Source: Cerrena zonata
Taxonomy: Eukaryota > Basidiomycota > Agaricomycetes > Polyporales > Cerrenaceae
DNA: 64,000 nt
Direction of reading: 5' to 3'
Assembly: GCA_038087015.1 (NCBI GenBank)
Contig: JASBNA010000074.1
Span: 62,001 to 126,000 of the forward strand
Part shown: positions 17,070 to 27,282 of the stretch, one piece after another
Layout: each line of letters begins with the position of its first letter
Position numbering within the stretch: the first letter of the stretch is position 1
The notes under the pieces: generated by a model
The model's input: the letters and a program-made list of their open reading frames with translations, nothing else
Told to the model about the DNA's origin: nothing
Database searches by the model: none
Position numbers and translations under genes: made by a program

Positions 17070-19824
17070 GTTTTATGAAAATTTTGACAGGGTGGGTTTT
17101 TATTTTGTGGACTACTTAAAATTCCTAAAGTTTTAGATAATTTTGTGGAAAACTATTTTTGAAGGAAATCACGGTATTTATAAACACTCAGTTGTTTTCT
17201 AGTATTATCTGTTTGCTTGAGCTTTAAGATTTTGGTCTTGCCATGCTGAAAAAAAGTTTAAAAACAAAATAAAAATTTTCTAATTTAGTTCGAGTACCAT
17301 TGATAAACGAAACAGCATAGTCAAAGTATTCAGCTAGTTTTCTGTTACTTAGTTACCTTCTGAATTGTACGAAATGAACAAAGGCTACAAATTTAAGAGA
17401 CTCCTCGGCTCTTATGAGTACCGATTTTAATTCGAATGGAATCTTAAAACTTACTAACTTGTCGTATATAAGCGTATTGATATTTGAAGGCTGGTTCAAA
17501 CTCTTTTATGGCTGGCTTATTGTTATTTAAGGCTGAAATATGCTATAAAGGTGATCGACATTCAAGTCTTGTCTAGAAAATGACATAAAAATATAACTTG
17601 TTACCTGAAAATAAACTCTACAGCCTCTTTTGCAAATCCTAGGGATAAAAAAGCCCCTTTCCGTTTATTGTTCAGAATACGAACCTCTGAGTGTTTATTA
17701 TATCGAAAGTTGATTTTCAGTAAAATTGTCATTTTTCGATGAAATTCTGATTTAATGCCATGAGATATTTCGAACTTTTGTTAATTTTTGACAAAAATAC
17801 GCTTTTCTTACTAAACCTTCAAAATAAAAAATTTAAAATACTTTTCACTCGTAGACTCTATGACATATGATCCGTTCAAGCTATTCTAATCAAAACTTGT
17901 ATCCTCAGAGTTTTGATGTCAACTTTTGACTACTTAATCTATGATAAGTACAGTGATTTTCAAAGTCAGCTCAACCAAAAAAAAAAAAAGGTAAATACCA
18001 TGGGGTATCTACATTAACCAACTTTCTATCCACGTCCTTTTTATAGTTTATTACGGGCGCCCAAGCTATATTATTCACCTCATTGGGGTATATGCCGACA
18101 ATTTATCTCTGAATAAAGAAGCTGTTTCTTCCAGCTTTTTCTGCTCCTTTAGTGAAAGTCATCTTTCTAAGTATTGATATTATCCCAGAAAAAAAGGTAT
18201 TGATAAAATGTAGCAATTGAAACCAGAAACAAAATGGTTGCAAAAAGACTGATTGAATCCGATAAACTGGCAAAAAAGCCATCATGATAAGACGCAATCT
18301 CTTCTCAATAATCTCTTTTTTTGCAGCTTATTGGTTCATTACGAGATATCATTTACTGATCCAGAGGTATTCATGAGCGACATCTCACGATAATAGCTAT
18401 TGTCCTGATCTTAATCAATCTTAACTCTTATCATTAGCTCCGTTTTTTTTTACTGTAAATATGACAGTACGATAGTAAATTTTTAGGAGAAAATTAGCTA
18501 GTCCTAGTCAATAAAATGGTTTTCGATACACACACAAGTGACAATATTACAGATTATTCACTTAACATTAAACATAAACATAATATTATATGTTAATGGT
18601 ATTAAAAAGAACACCGATTAAGTAATTTTTAAAGGTAGAAAACGAAGAAATGTAATCAAATTTTAAACACAAACTGATTACTGAAGTACTTTATTTCTGT
18701 CTTTCTTTAGCCCCAAAATATCAAGATAGGAAGGGAATTGGACAGTCAAATCGGTATTTTCAAAGTAAATTCATCATAAAGAAATACATCTTACGCTTCT
18801 CTCACCATTTCAAAAAAAGCGGTTGTCATCAAGAAATGCAAGTAATGCTCAAATTGACTCTCTGTTCTATTACGAGATATCCTGTAGTCTGATTTCTTCG
18901 GTTATGTAATTAGCAGTAAGCTTTCTTGATTAAATTGTGAAGTATCAAATTACATTGTTCGGTTACCTAAATTAATCCCTTATGAAATAATTAAAAACGT
19001 AAGAATACTGAAGTAGGTATTGAAAAGAGGGCACTTTTTAATCAAATGAAGAATTTAGTCATTTGAAAATAGAGCCAAATGAATTTATCGGGTTATATGG
19101 GAAGATCAGACCTCTATCAATCACATATATCTATACTATACATATAGACATATGTTCCAGTACGGACGACCATAACACACGCAATAAGATATTAGCTAGA
19201 TACATACTAATAACTGATTATGGAGTGGATTAATTCATTATATAGATTAATCTTTTTGCTGTTATTCAAAGGGAGGAAATAACTTATTACAATTAATACT
19301 AATATAACAAAAGCCAAATATTAAGATTATATAAAATGTATATAACCGAATGAAAAACTCTTCATGGGCATTGCCCATAATTCTATCCATTTAACCAATA
19401 GGAACAGTCACGGAGGTCCACGCTCCACCAAGGGTCATAAAAGGAATTTTCCACTAAAGTGGAATTACTTACCTATATATATATGTGTACATGTATTATG
19501 ATATCTGTCCCGATGACATTTCACAAAGAATATTTGTAACATCTTTATTGGACTTCGGCTTTGATGATGTATGGAATCGTCCTGGCATAAGTCAGGCCCG
19601 GACATCATCGCCAGATCTTCATGGTCTGACAGAATTCCATGTATTTTTTGACAACATAATGCACAAATTGGCTTAAAACCAAGATAGAGTAACAATTTAT
19701 ACGTAAAATATATATAGAGCTAAAAAAGCTTGAAAATACGTCTATGGCAAGAATCAAAAAATTGATTGAATTTTTTTTATCTTATAATAAACGTTGTGAT
19801 AAAGACCCCGAATTAGAAATTGAT
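17070..19824. other. Gene-free AT-rich stretch between tRNA-Ala and 5S rRNA
   Basis: About 2.75 kb without a credible ORF. It contains poly-A and poly-T runs, two copies of ATTACGAGATATC (18338-18350 and 18872-18884), a near-palindrome ATGGGCA-T-TGCCCAT (19364-19378), TTCCAC-taaa-GTGGAA (19448-19463) and a larger stem-loop at 19557-19612. No retrotransposon termini or coding remnants were recognised. It could be decayed intergenic DNA, contain unannotated ncRNA, or form part of a regional centromere; none of these is shown. Confidence 0.5.
19557..19612 (+). other. Potential stem-loop (structured RNA candidate)
   Basis: GGC-ttt-GATGATGT (19557-19570) pairs with ACATCATC-GCC (19602-19612). Inside, CCTG (19581-19584) and CAGG (19593-19596) form a second stem around GCATAAGT. 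The strand of any transcript is unknown. A chance inverted repeat in AT-rich DNA cannot be excluded. Confidence 0.3.
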
Positions 19825-19944
19825 GTCTACGGCCATATCCAGCATAAAGCATGATTACCCGTCCGATCAATAATTATTAAGCTGCTGAGAGCGATGCTAA
19901 GTACGTTAGTGGGAGACCATAATGGAAACCATCGTGCTGTAGAC
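19825..19944 (+). rRNA. Solitary, divergent 5S rRNA gene
   Basis: 120 nt collinear with yeast 5S rRNA. Recognisable blocks include GGCCATATC, AAAGC, CCCGTCCGATCAA, TTAAGCTGCT, GAGC, TAGTGGG-GACCATA and GTGCTG. Although the primary sequence differs at many sites, the helices are kept. Helix I GUCUACGGC (19825-19833) pairs fully with GCUGUAGAC (19936-19944). Helix V CGATG (19892-19896) pairs with CATCG (19930-19934). Helix II CAGCA/TGCTG is intact with one end mismatch. A T-rich terminator follows (TCTTCT then nine T, 19951-19959). Internal A- and C-box regions (TTATTAAGCTGCT, TTAGTGGGAGACC) resemble 5S promoters. No 18S, 5.8S or 25S sequence is nearby. It is either a functional dispersed variant or a recently silenced copy; the compensated pairs favour function. 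Confidence 0.85.
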
Positions 19945-20640
19945 TCTTCTTTTTTTTTTGCAATTTTTTTAATTCTTATTACAAATATTCAAGCCTTTAC
20001 CATTTTTAAGAACGATAAGTGACATGTTTAGCTATTTAATGTATACTCACCGTTTATTGAGCTTTGATCACGTATATCGGTCAAACGATAATCCAACCAG
20101 TTTACAAACGCAATACATTAACACCAATTACTTATCTCACACATATGGACTTAAGAAGAGTTCCGCCAAACTGTTCATAAAATTCTGGAAATGACGCCAT
20201 TGAGTGTGACCTCTTAAAATTTTGTTAGCGAACGTATTATTTGTGAAGTAGGAAAATTATGAAAATTTTTCGATAAGGTTTTTGCTGCAAGCACTTAACC
20301 CCGACAATAGTGACTCTTTGATAGCCGTTTTATAAGGGAGAGGATAGATCTTGTCCAGTCAAGGGATCTTATATTTGATACATAGAACTCGAGTTTTACT
20401 TAAGTTGGTGGTTTGGTGGCATATTTACACAAGTATACTGTGCTGCAACTGTTTGGAAGGTATAAACTAGGCTATATAACTTTTTTTTGGAACCCGATAA
20501 CGGTAGATAACTGTGGCTGTCCGCCAATAATTACTACATAAAAAATTTTAATTTCCGTTTGATCTAATAGATATTTAAATAGGGATCAAAATCTCGAGGT
20601 GTTTTAAGATTTGTACTTGTTTGCTCTGTACAAAGATACA
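19945..20640. promoter_or_regulatory. Upstream region of Dal5-type transporter with GATAA sites
   Basis: About 700 bp. After the 5S T-tract terminator it carries GATAAG at 20272-20277 and GATAAC at 20496-20501 and 20506-20511, upstream of an allantoate-permease-type transporter. In yeasts such genes are commonly under GATA-factor nitrogen control; that is an inference here. A TATATAAC-like element lies near 20474. Confidence 0.4.
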
Positions 20641-22269
20641 ATGTCGGTTGTTGATGAAAAGGTTGATAACAAAAAGGCTTTGAGTACTTCTATTTCCAAT
20701 AAGAGCAGTGGTCTCAGTATTGACTCTAAGGAGATTGATAAAATCAAGCAGGAACATAAACTCATTGATATAAAGGATGCAGATGCTACAATTGATTTTA
20801 TGAAAGTTCATGATCATGAAGTACCAGAAATTACTCCGGAACAACAGAAGAAATTAAGAAATAAAGTTTTCTTAAGAATTCTAGGTTTTACCTTCTTAAT
20901 AAATTTAGTGATGTACATGGATAAAGCCGCATTTAGTTATTCAGCATTAGCTGACATGGGATTTTGGGAAGCAACCGATCTTGATCAAAATAAGTATAAT
21001 AATTCTAATACCGTTTTCTACGCTGGATTTGCATTTGGTCAAATCTTCAGTCCCTACTTAATCCAAAAGTTCTCTTTGGCAAAATTGATGCTAGTCATCT
21101 CGACTTTATGGTCAATCATTATATTTTTACATTGTACTGCTTATAATTACGCTGGTGTAATCATCTTGAGATTGTTCCTCGGTTTAACAGAGTCTCTGGC
21201 TATCCCAATATTAACCTCAACTAATGCAATGTTCATGACCGAAGATGAAAGATCAAGTACTCAACCTTTCTTCTATTCCTCGTGTTTATCCTCTTCGATC
21301 CCAATTGGTTTCATAGCTTATGGTCTGTTGGCTGCAAAGGCTTCAATTAAAGGCTACAGGGTATTGAATATAATCATTGGAGGTATAACGGTTTTCTTAA
21401 CCATATTGATTGCATTTTACTATCCAAATAATCCAGCTGATAACAGATTATTCAACACGGAAGAAAAAGTTTGGATTATCAGAAGGGTCCAATCAACCAC
21501 TAACACTGCAGTTGATCAAAAATCTTTCAAGAAAAGTCATGCTTTAGAAGCATTAAAAGATTATGTTTCGTATTTGTTCTGTGCCGTTTTCTTCTTGCAG
21601 CAACTAGCTAATAATTTAACATATCAACAAAGTTTACTTTACGCAAACCTCGGGGGCATAACTAATCTAGACTCGACTTTGGTAACGGTTGCCGGATCTG
21701 GTTTTGCAACCTTGTGGGCTTGGTTGGCAAGTTTAGTCATTTATATCTTTCCAAATACTTCATTCTTTGCAGGAATATGGTCTATTGTACCAGCCTTTGT
21801 TGGGTCAATCTTAGCAGTTTCTCTTAAGTATAGTAATACTATTGGAATGCTAGCTGGGGTGGTCATGGCTTCTCAATGCTTTGGTGTTCAGTGGATTATA
21901 GCTTTCGGACTTTCTAAAGCAACAGCAAGATCCCAAACTAAACAAAAAGTTAGGGCAGCTATGATGATGATGAGTTATTCAATTTCAAATATCATAAGTC
22001 CTCAGCTTTGGCAAGAAAAAGATGCCCCTAGGTACTACCCTGCATGGATTGTCCAAATAGTATTAAGTTTCTTCTGTGCACCTTTAATCTTAGGTGTCAT
22101 TTGGTTTATACTAGCTAGAAGAAACAGAGAAAGAAGAAAAGTGATTGATTCTGGTGAAGTGGAGAAAGTAGGTATCGTCAAAGACGACGAAGGTCATGAA
22201 ATGGTTGTTAGTGTTGCAGCTTTAGATTTAACTGATTTAGAAGACAAGTCTTATATATATCCTTTATAG
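20641..22269 (+). CDS. Dal5-family (anion:cation symporter) MFS transporter
   Basis: 542 aa from the ATG at 20641; an upstream TTG extension is ignored. A charged cytosolic N-terminus of about 75 residues and about 12 membrane segments are visible. MYMDKAAFSYSALADMGFW in helix 1 and RLFLGLTESLAIPILTS in helix 4 match the allantoate/nicotinate/vitamin permease (Dal5-like ACS) family, as does the short cytosolic C-tail. Substrate is probably an organic anion such as allantoate, nicotinate, a carboxylate or a vitamin, and cannot be narrowed. It is the only protein gene in a 9-kb gene-poor belt. GATAA sites upstream hint at nitrogen regulation. Confidence 0.85.
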   Translation: MSVVDEKVDNKKALSTSISNKSSGLSIDSKEIDKIKQEHKLIDIKDADATIDFMKVHDHEVPEITPEQQKKLRNKVFLRILGFTFLINLVMYMDKAAFSYSALADMGFWEATDLDQNKYNNSNTVFYAGFAFGQIFSPYLIQKFSLAKLMLVISTLWSIIIFLHCTAYNYAGVIILRLFLGLTESLAIPILTSTNAMFMTEDERSSTQPFFYSSCLSSSIPIGFIAYGLLAAKASIKGYRVLNIIIGGITVFLTILIAFYYPNNPADNRLFNTEEKVWIIRRVQSTTNTAVDQKSFKKSHALEALKDYVSYLFCAVFFLQQLANNLTYQQSLLYANLGGITNLDSTLVTVAGSGFATLWAWLASLVIYIFPNTSFFAGIWSIVPAFVGSILAVSLKYSNTIGMLAGVVMASQCFGVQWIIAFGLSKATARSQTKQKVRAAMMMMSYSISNIISPQLWQEKDAPRYYPAWIVQIVLSFFCAPLILGVIWFILARRNRERRKVIDSGEVEKVGIVKDDEGHEMVVSVAALDLTDLEDKSYIYPL

Positions 22270-24243
22270 ATTAACATTAAATAAATATTCGAATTCGCAA
22301 CCTAACTTGTATGAAGAGCGAGAGCGCTGGAAGATCATGGTATGTGCGAAGTTCGAGCCCCATTTTCAATTAATGTTATTGAATACCATAATTATGAGAA
22401 TATTAATTGAAGTATTATGAACTTCGTTGTACTGATTAAATTCACGCTGTCCAAGAGCGGAAAATTACTAGTTTTTTTGCAGCAAATAAAAGTGAACCTC
22501 TTGTCTTTGATGAAAATAACTCTTTCGAACGTAACCATTAGGTTAATTCTTGCTTCTGACGTGTACCGATCATACCAATAACGCCGATGTGGAGAGCAAT
22601 TTTCTTATTCTTTGCTGAAGAGTATCTTCTTGTGGCAAATAAAGTGTACTAACATACCCCTTATTCCAATTATGTTGAAATAGACACAGTCTCATAAGCA
22701 AAACTACACCACACAAAATTATATTAGCGAAAGACTGACTATTAATAATTTGATCAATTTCTTGAAGGGACTGACACAAATGAATAAAACCAATAATCAA
22801 AACCAAATAATGGATATACAACAAGTATAAATGATGTTCTTTTTAAAAACAGTTGGCCACAAAAAACAATATACTTATTGATGGTATTTTTGGTTTGACC
22901 AAAGTGGGATCGTAAGAGCATCAACGGGTCCTGGTCGGACATGTAATGAAAATTTTTTTCTTCAAAAGTATGTAAAAGAACCTGTTTTAATTTTTTAGGA
23001 ATTCTTAGGCCTGGTTCAAAATAAACAACTTTGTTTTTGCTGGAAATTCAGCTTTTTTTGTCCTTTTTTTTTTTTTCTTTTCACGTATTTTTTTATATAT
23101 CCGATCTAAATGCTAACTATATAGAGATAAAGAGAGTAGATAGAAATATATAAAAGGGGTGCATAGTGGAAAATTTGAAAAAAACCACTTTAGTTGATTA
23201 AGGAAAGGATGGAATCAATTAATCGAGTTCAGAATATGAGCCGACGAGTGAGGACCCCAGAAGAGGCCGATGAAGATCGTCGAATATCAATAAAACATTT
23301 AACTAAGTAAAGGTATCTATTTATCTTGGGAAATCGAATGATAGGTTAAATTGGAAAGTGCGAAAATTTGCAGCAAAGTTCGATCTAAACCGGAACATCC
23401 TGATAAGTCCCAAAGGGGTCTGGTAACAGAACAACCGGTATACACATGAGTGAGAACTTGGTGTTTTGAAATAGATGTTGAAAAGGAATGGTGGCAAAGT
23501 GAACAGGATTGTTGATTCCAGATTTTCCAGAGGTAAATCCCGAGATGGAAGAGGTGAATATTATCGATAGGAAGTTGGGAAAAAGAATATTTGGAAAGAG
23601 TTTTCCAAAATTTTCTTAATTGATCATCCTGTCTAGGAAAAAATTGGGTTAGATGGTGGCTAATGGAAAGTTTTTTGGTTTGTAATTTTTGTTTCTGACT
23701 CTTTTTTTTTTTAACATATAAGAATATATATTTAATAACTATTTACTAATATATACCTAGAGTGGGAAAGACTATGTTTAGTCAAGAAAACCCATGAAGT
23801 GATGTGATAGAGATGGTTTGTTCTGGTTGAGTTGAGTTCCCAGAGGAACTACTTAGTTTAGTTTATAGATTGAGTGCCGAAATATAATAAGATACCAATT
23901 TTTTCGCAGCCTTTCTGGGTAACGCAGGAAGTCTTTCTGACTCCTGCTTCTGCGATAGTCGAAAGTCCTGAACTTTTAAAAGGATCAGGTGGTATCTATT
24001 AATAGTTCGGATTTGTTGGGTGTCCAGAGAAGCATTGGCTATAAAAAGAGACCAAGTTCTGTCGGGGACATTTTGTGTCGAAGGATACTGGCAGTACGCC
24101 CAATGAGATAAGTTGCAGGGCACTCTAAATAGACTTGGGCGAGAAACTCGTCTGGAATGAGCTGGTTGAATCTTTAGTACTGTTTTTAATGTTTACAAAT
24201 TTATACGGCTCAAATAACCCAGGCGGGAAAAGCTGTATAAAAT
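22270..24243. other. Gene-poor stretch between Dal5-type transporter and tRNA-Ser
   Basis: About 2 kb with no supported gene. It has T-rich stretches (23055-23095, 23700-23712), two copies of TTTGCAGCAAA (22476-22486, 23367-23377) and a tRNA-like relic near 22312-22352. Short minus-strand frames at 22570-22942 and 23863-24123 have no homology that I recognise, and most lack ATG starts. Confidence 0.5.
22312..22352 (+). pseudogene. Possible tRNA relic (B-box-like)
   Basis: GAGAGCGCTGG followed about 20 nt later by GTTCGAGCCCC resembles the D-arm/anticodon entry and T loop of a tRNA. The anticodon and acceptor stems do not pair, so at most it is a degraded fragment. Confidence 0.25.
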
Positions 24244-24325
24244 GGCAACTTGTCCGAGTGGTTAAGGAGAAAGATTAGAAATCTTTTGGGCTTTGCCCGC
24301 GCAGGTTCGAATCCTGCAGTTGTCG
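24244..24325 (+). tRNA. tRNA-Ser (anticodon AGA)
   Basis: 82-nt class II tRNA. The acceptor GGCAACU/AGUUGUC is followed by discriminator G73, typical of serine tRNAs. The anticodon stem AAAGA/UCUUU holds loop UUAGAAA, giving anticodon AGA (read as IGA after modification). A variable arm with a GGGC/GCCC stem is present. The T arm is GCAGG-UUCGAAU-CCUGC. No intron. A T7 terminator follows at 24330-24336. This is not the unusual CAG-anticodon serine tRNA of the CTG clade. Confidence 0.95.
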
Positions 24326-25428
24326 TTATTTTTTTATGAATTTTTTTTGTTTTTCCACTGAATAACCTTAATCTTTTTCAAACTTGGTTTAAAATAACGA
24401 ATCAGAGATAATCAACAATACAAATTCTTTCTGTTGCAAGCCTTGCCGACGTATTTATAGAAACATACGGGCTTTAAATCTAGAAGTATTGGTTTGAGGG
24501 ATTTAATACGGAACAATAGCAGATAAGAGGTTTTTCCATACGCTTTTAACGGAGCTTATCAAGCTTCAATAGGAAGAAATGGTGAAATAGGAAAATTGCA
24601 AAATGTGTCAAAATTTCAGGGTCCATTTTATTTTTTCTACATTTGCTTTTTGCTGGCGACAAGCTACAAACAAATCAACAAGTTGGTAACCTGAGCCGAA
24701 TCAATGAGTTTCTTTACGATAAATAGGCAAATTACAGTGCAGTCACCTATCTCAACTACATAGAAACACGTCTAGCGAATTGCAAAAGGCAGCAACTCAC
24801 ACCGACCACTATTATTAGACCTGGGGTGTAATCAACCCTGATAGCCTTGCTCATTTCATCCCTCACCTCTGTTCCTCTGTTCCTCTGTTCCTCTGTTCCT
24901 CTGTTCCTCTATTCCTCTATTATACAACCTGCAAACCAGTAATCTGTAATTCGGTCCCTCTGTTGGCCGACCCAAAATCTGCCTTAATTTTGCAGCTGAA
25001 CCTCCCGGTGTTCTACTCCGGGCAGAGGGGTAGTTCCCCAAGCTCCCCACAACGAACTAGCACCAAAACCGGAGGTTGGATGTAGCATCACCAAAGAGGT
25101 TCCCCACCACGAATGAAAATGAAGTAATTACGACTTTATTGCAGTGGTCGGATCTCGGTTTTTTTTTTTTTTTATAGGTTTTTTTTAGGTTTTTTTTTCC
25201 TTTCTTTGTTTCAGTTTTTTTCTTCCCGGAAATCAGCCATTTGCACCCCATGTTTGCATTCTCTCTTATTAGAATTCTAAATAAAGTATGGGGAATTACA
25301 CCAATCGAGCTTCCCTTGTGAGATCATCTGGTTGCAGACATGTATAAATAAGCAGTATCATCTCAGGAGAATGTAGCAATTCTTGTCGATTTTCTTGTAG
25401 TAATAGTTTTCTTAGTAAGATAAATAAT
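24326..25428. other. Intergenic upstream of quinate/sugar-type porter
   Basis: About 1.1 kb. It contains an 8-bp tandem repeat at 24871-24918, a GC-richer patch near 24940-25060 and T runs at 25160-25200. A TATA-like TGTATAAATAA lies near 25340. No gene seen. Confidence 0.5.
24871..24918 (+). repeat. 8-bp tandem repeat (GTTCCTCT)
   Basis: Five consecutive perfect copies of GTTCCTCT followed by one ATTCCTCT, with a further partial unit on each side. Confidence 0.9.
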
Positions 25429-27282
25429 ATGTCAAATTTGAAAGATCAAGAGAAAAACAAGCAAATTGATGAAATCAATTCTGTTAATTCCCAAGAAGAA
25501 TTGCCAGTTCAACAACAACAGGAGAAAGAAAAATCAAAGAGTAAGTTTCATTGGAGATTCACCGATCCCAACTCCCCAAAAGAGATCTATAATTGGACTC
25601 TTTATTTGTCGGTATTTGTGTTCGGTATATTAGGTAGTGCTAGAGGGTACGATGAAGGTAATATATCCGGATCGGTTGCCCAAGTATCTTTTAAAAGACA
25701 GTTTGGATTACTGGACCCAAATAAAGACGCGGATGAAATTGCTAACTTGAAATCAAATATTACTTCCATGGTTCAATTAGGATCAGTTGGAGGATCATTA
25801 CTTGGTATGTACACCGTTGATAAATTTGGAAGGGTTCGTACATTACAAGGAATTTGTATCTTATGGATTATTGGAGCTATTATTCAAATTACTTCTTCTG
25901 CCGTTGGTCAATTATACGCTGGTCGTTTAATTGAAGGATTGGCTATTGGACAAACGGTGATTGTTGCAAATTATCTTTCTGAAATTGCTCCTGCTGGTAT
26001 TAGGGGTACTTTACATTGTATTTTTGCTGGGGCAGTTTATCTTGGAATTATGTTGGCTTATTTTGCTAATTATGGTACTTCAAAACACATGTCTGGAGAT
26101 TCAAGAATACAATGGGTTGTTCCAACTTCAATGAAGATTGTATTAGCTGGTCTTATCTTTATTCTTTCTTTATTTTTTTGTATTGAAAGTCCAAGATGGT
26201 TGGTTAAAGTTAATAAACAAGAAGCGGCAATTAATAATTTATCAAAATTACGTCATTTACCAACTGATCATCCTTATGTCTTGGGTGAAATCTGTGATAT
26301 TAATGAGTCAATCATGGCTGAAAAGGAAGCAGTTAATAGTACTGGTGGTATTATTTCAAAATTTAAAGAACTTCTTTTGATCAAATCAGTTAGATATAGA
26401 TTCTTTTTGATTTCTGCCGCTGCCCAAGTTTTAGGTCAATGGCTGGGAGCTAATGCCATCACCATTTATGCCCCAGAATTATTTTCCTTTGCTGGTATCA
26501 GAGGTGAAGAAATTATGAAAATGACTGCAGTATTAGGGGTTGTTAAATTTTGTTCAGCTTATTTCAGTGCTTTTTTCCTTATTGATTTCTTGGGTAGACG
26601 TAAAGCCTTGTATATTGGTATTATGATTCAATTGGTTTCTATTTTATATTTTGCAATTTTTTTAACAGCTGTTCCTCAAGCTGCTCATGAAGATGCGGTT
26701 TTAACCACTTCTCAAAATCATGCTTCCAAAGCTGCCATGGCTGCTCTTTATATTTCAGGTATGGGTTGGACTATGGGTTTTAACAGTGTTCAATATTTAT
26801 TAGGTTCAGAAATTTTCCCTCTTGGTATTCGTAGTTTTGCCCAAGGGTTAACTATGGTTTTACATTTTGCTAATCAATATGGTAATTCAAAAGCAGTTCC
26901 TAAAATGTTAATTGCAATGAATAATTATGGGGCATTTTATTTCTTTGTTGGTGTTATGCTTATAGCAATCTTTTGGGCTTGGTTTTTCCTTCCTGAAGTT
27001 AGTGGTAGATCTTTGGAAAGTATGGACGATATCTTTAATTTACCTTGGTATCTTATTGGAAGAAGAGGTGCTGAATTATGTCCTGATAACTCCGAAGTTA
27101 ATAAAGTCTCCTTCAATGGTAATTCTTATGAGGGTTCACAAAATTATGATTTAGAAAAAATGAAAGCTTCTCAAGAATTCATTGAAAGATTATCTCAAGC
27201 TTCCAATGGTAAGCAAGCCAATCAACTATTACCCCGTGAATCCGAAGAAAAAGATCAAAAGAGTATCAAAAGTGATCGTTAA
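25429..27282 (+). CDS. Sugar-porter MFS transporter (quinate-permease-like)
   Basis: 617 aa with about 12 membrane segments, a long hydrophilic N-terminus (about 45 residues, Gln/Glu/Lys-rich) and a C-tail of about 80 residues. Sugar-porter marks are visible: GRVRTLQG after helix 2, RLIEGLAIGQTVIVANYLSE (from about residue 166), CIESPRWL closing the N-half (about residue 252), FLGRRKAL, and PEVSGRSLESMDDIF after helix 12 (usual form PETKGRSLEE). GSARGYDEGNISG in helix 1 resembles the fungal quinate permease subgroup (GxARGxDEGxIxG) rather than hexose carriers. The CTG at 26443-26445 within QW-x-GAN falls where the family has Ser or Thr. Substrate unproven. Confidence 0.85.
   Translation: MSNLKDQEKNKQIDEINSVNSQEELPVQQQQEKEKSKSKFHWRFTDPNSPKEIYNWTLYLSVFVFGILGSARGYDEGNISGSVAQVSFKRQFGLLDPNKDADEIANLKSNITSMVQLGSVGGSLLGMYTVDKFGRVRTLQGICILWIIGAIIQITSSAVGQLYAGRLIEGLAIGQTVIVANYLSEIAPAGIRGTLHCIFAGAVYLGIMLAYFANYGTSKHMSGDSRIQWVVPTSMKIVLAGLIFILSLFFCIESPRWLVKVNKQEAAINNLSKLRHLPTDHPYVLGEICDINESIMAEKEAVNSTGGIISKFKELLLIKSVRYRFFLISAAAQVLGQWLGANAITIYAPELFSFAGIRGEEIMKMTAVLGVVKFCSAYFSAFFLIDFLGRRKALYIGIMIQLVSILYFAIFLTAVPQAAHEDAVLTTSQNHASKAAMAALYISGMGWTMGFNSVQYLLGSEIFPLGIRSFAQGLTMVLHFANQYGNSKAVPKMLIAMNNYGAFYFFVGVMLIAIFWAWFFLPEVSGRSLESMDDIFNLPWYLIGRRGAELCPDNSEVNKVSFNGNSYEGSQNYDLEKMKASQEFIERLSQASNGKQANQLLPRESEEKDQKSIKSDR

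Noticed and set aside
22570..22942. Minus-strand ORFs of 84 and 62 codons
   Set aside because: The longer lacks an ATG; no domain or membrane pattern convincing enough for a gene.
23150..23700. Possible snRNA or RNase P/SRP-type RNA in the moderately GC region
   Set aside because: None of the diagnostic motifs of U1, U2, U4, U5, U6, RNase P, MRP or SRP RNA that I know were found.
23863..24123. 86-codon minus-strand ORF
   Set aside because: Begins at GTG, no recognisable motif, adjacent to tRNA in gene-poor DNA.
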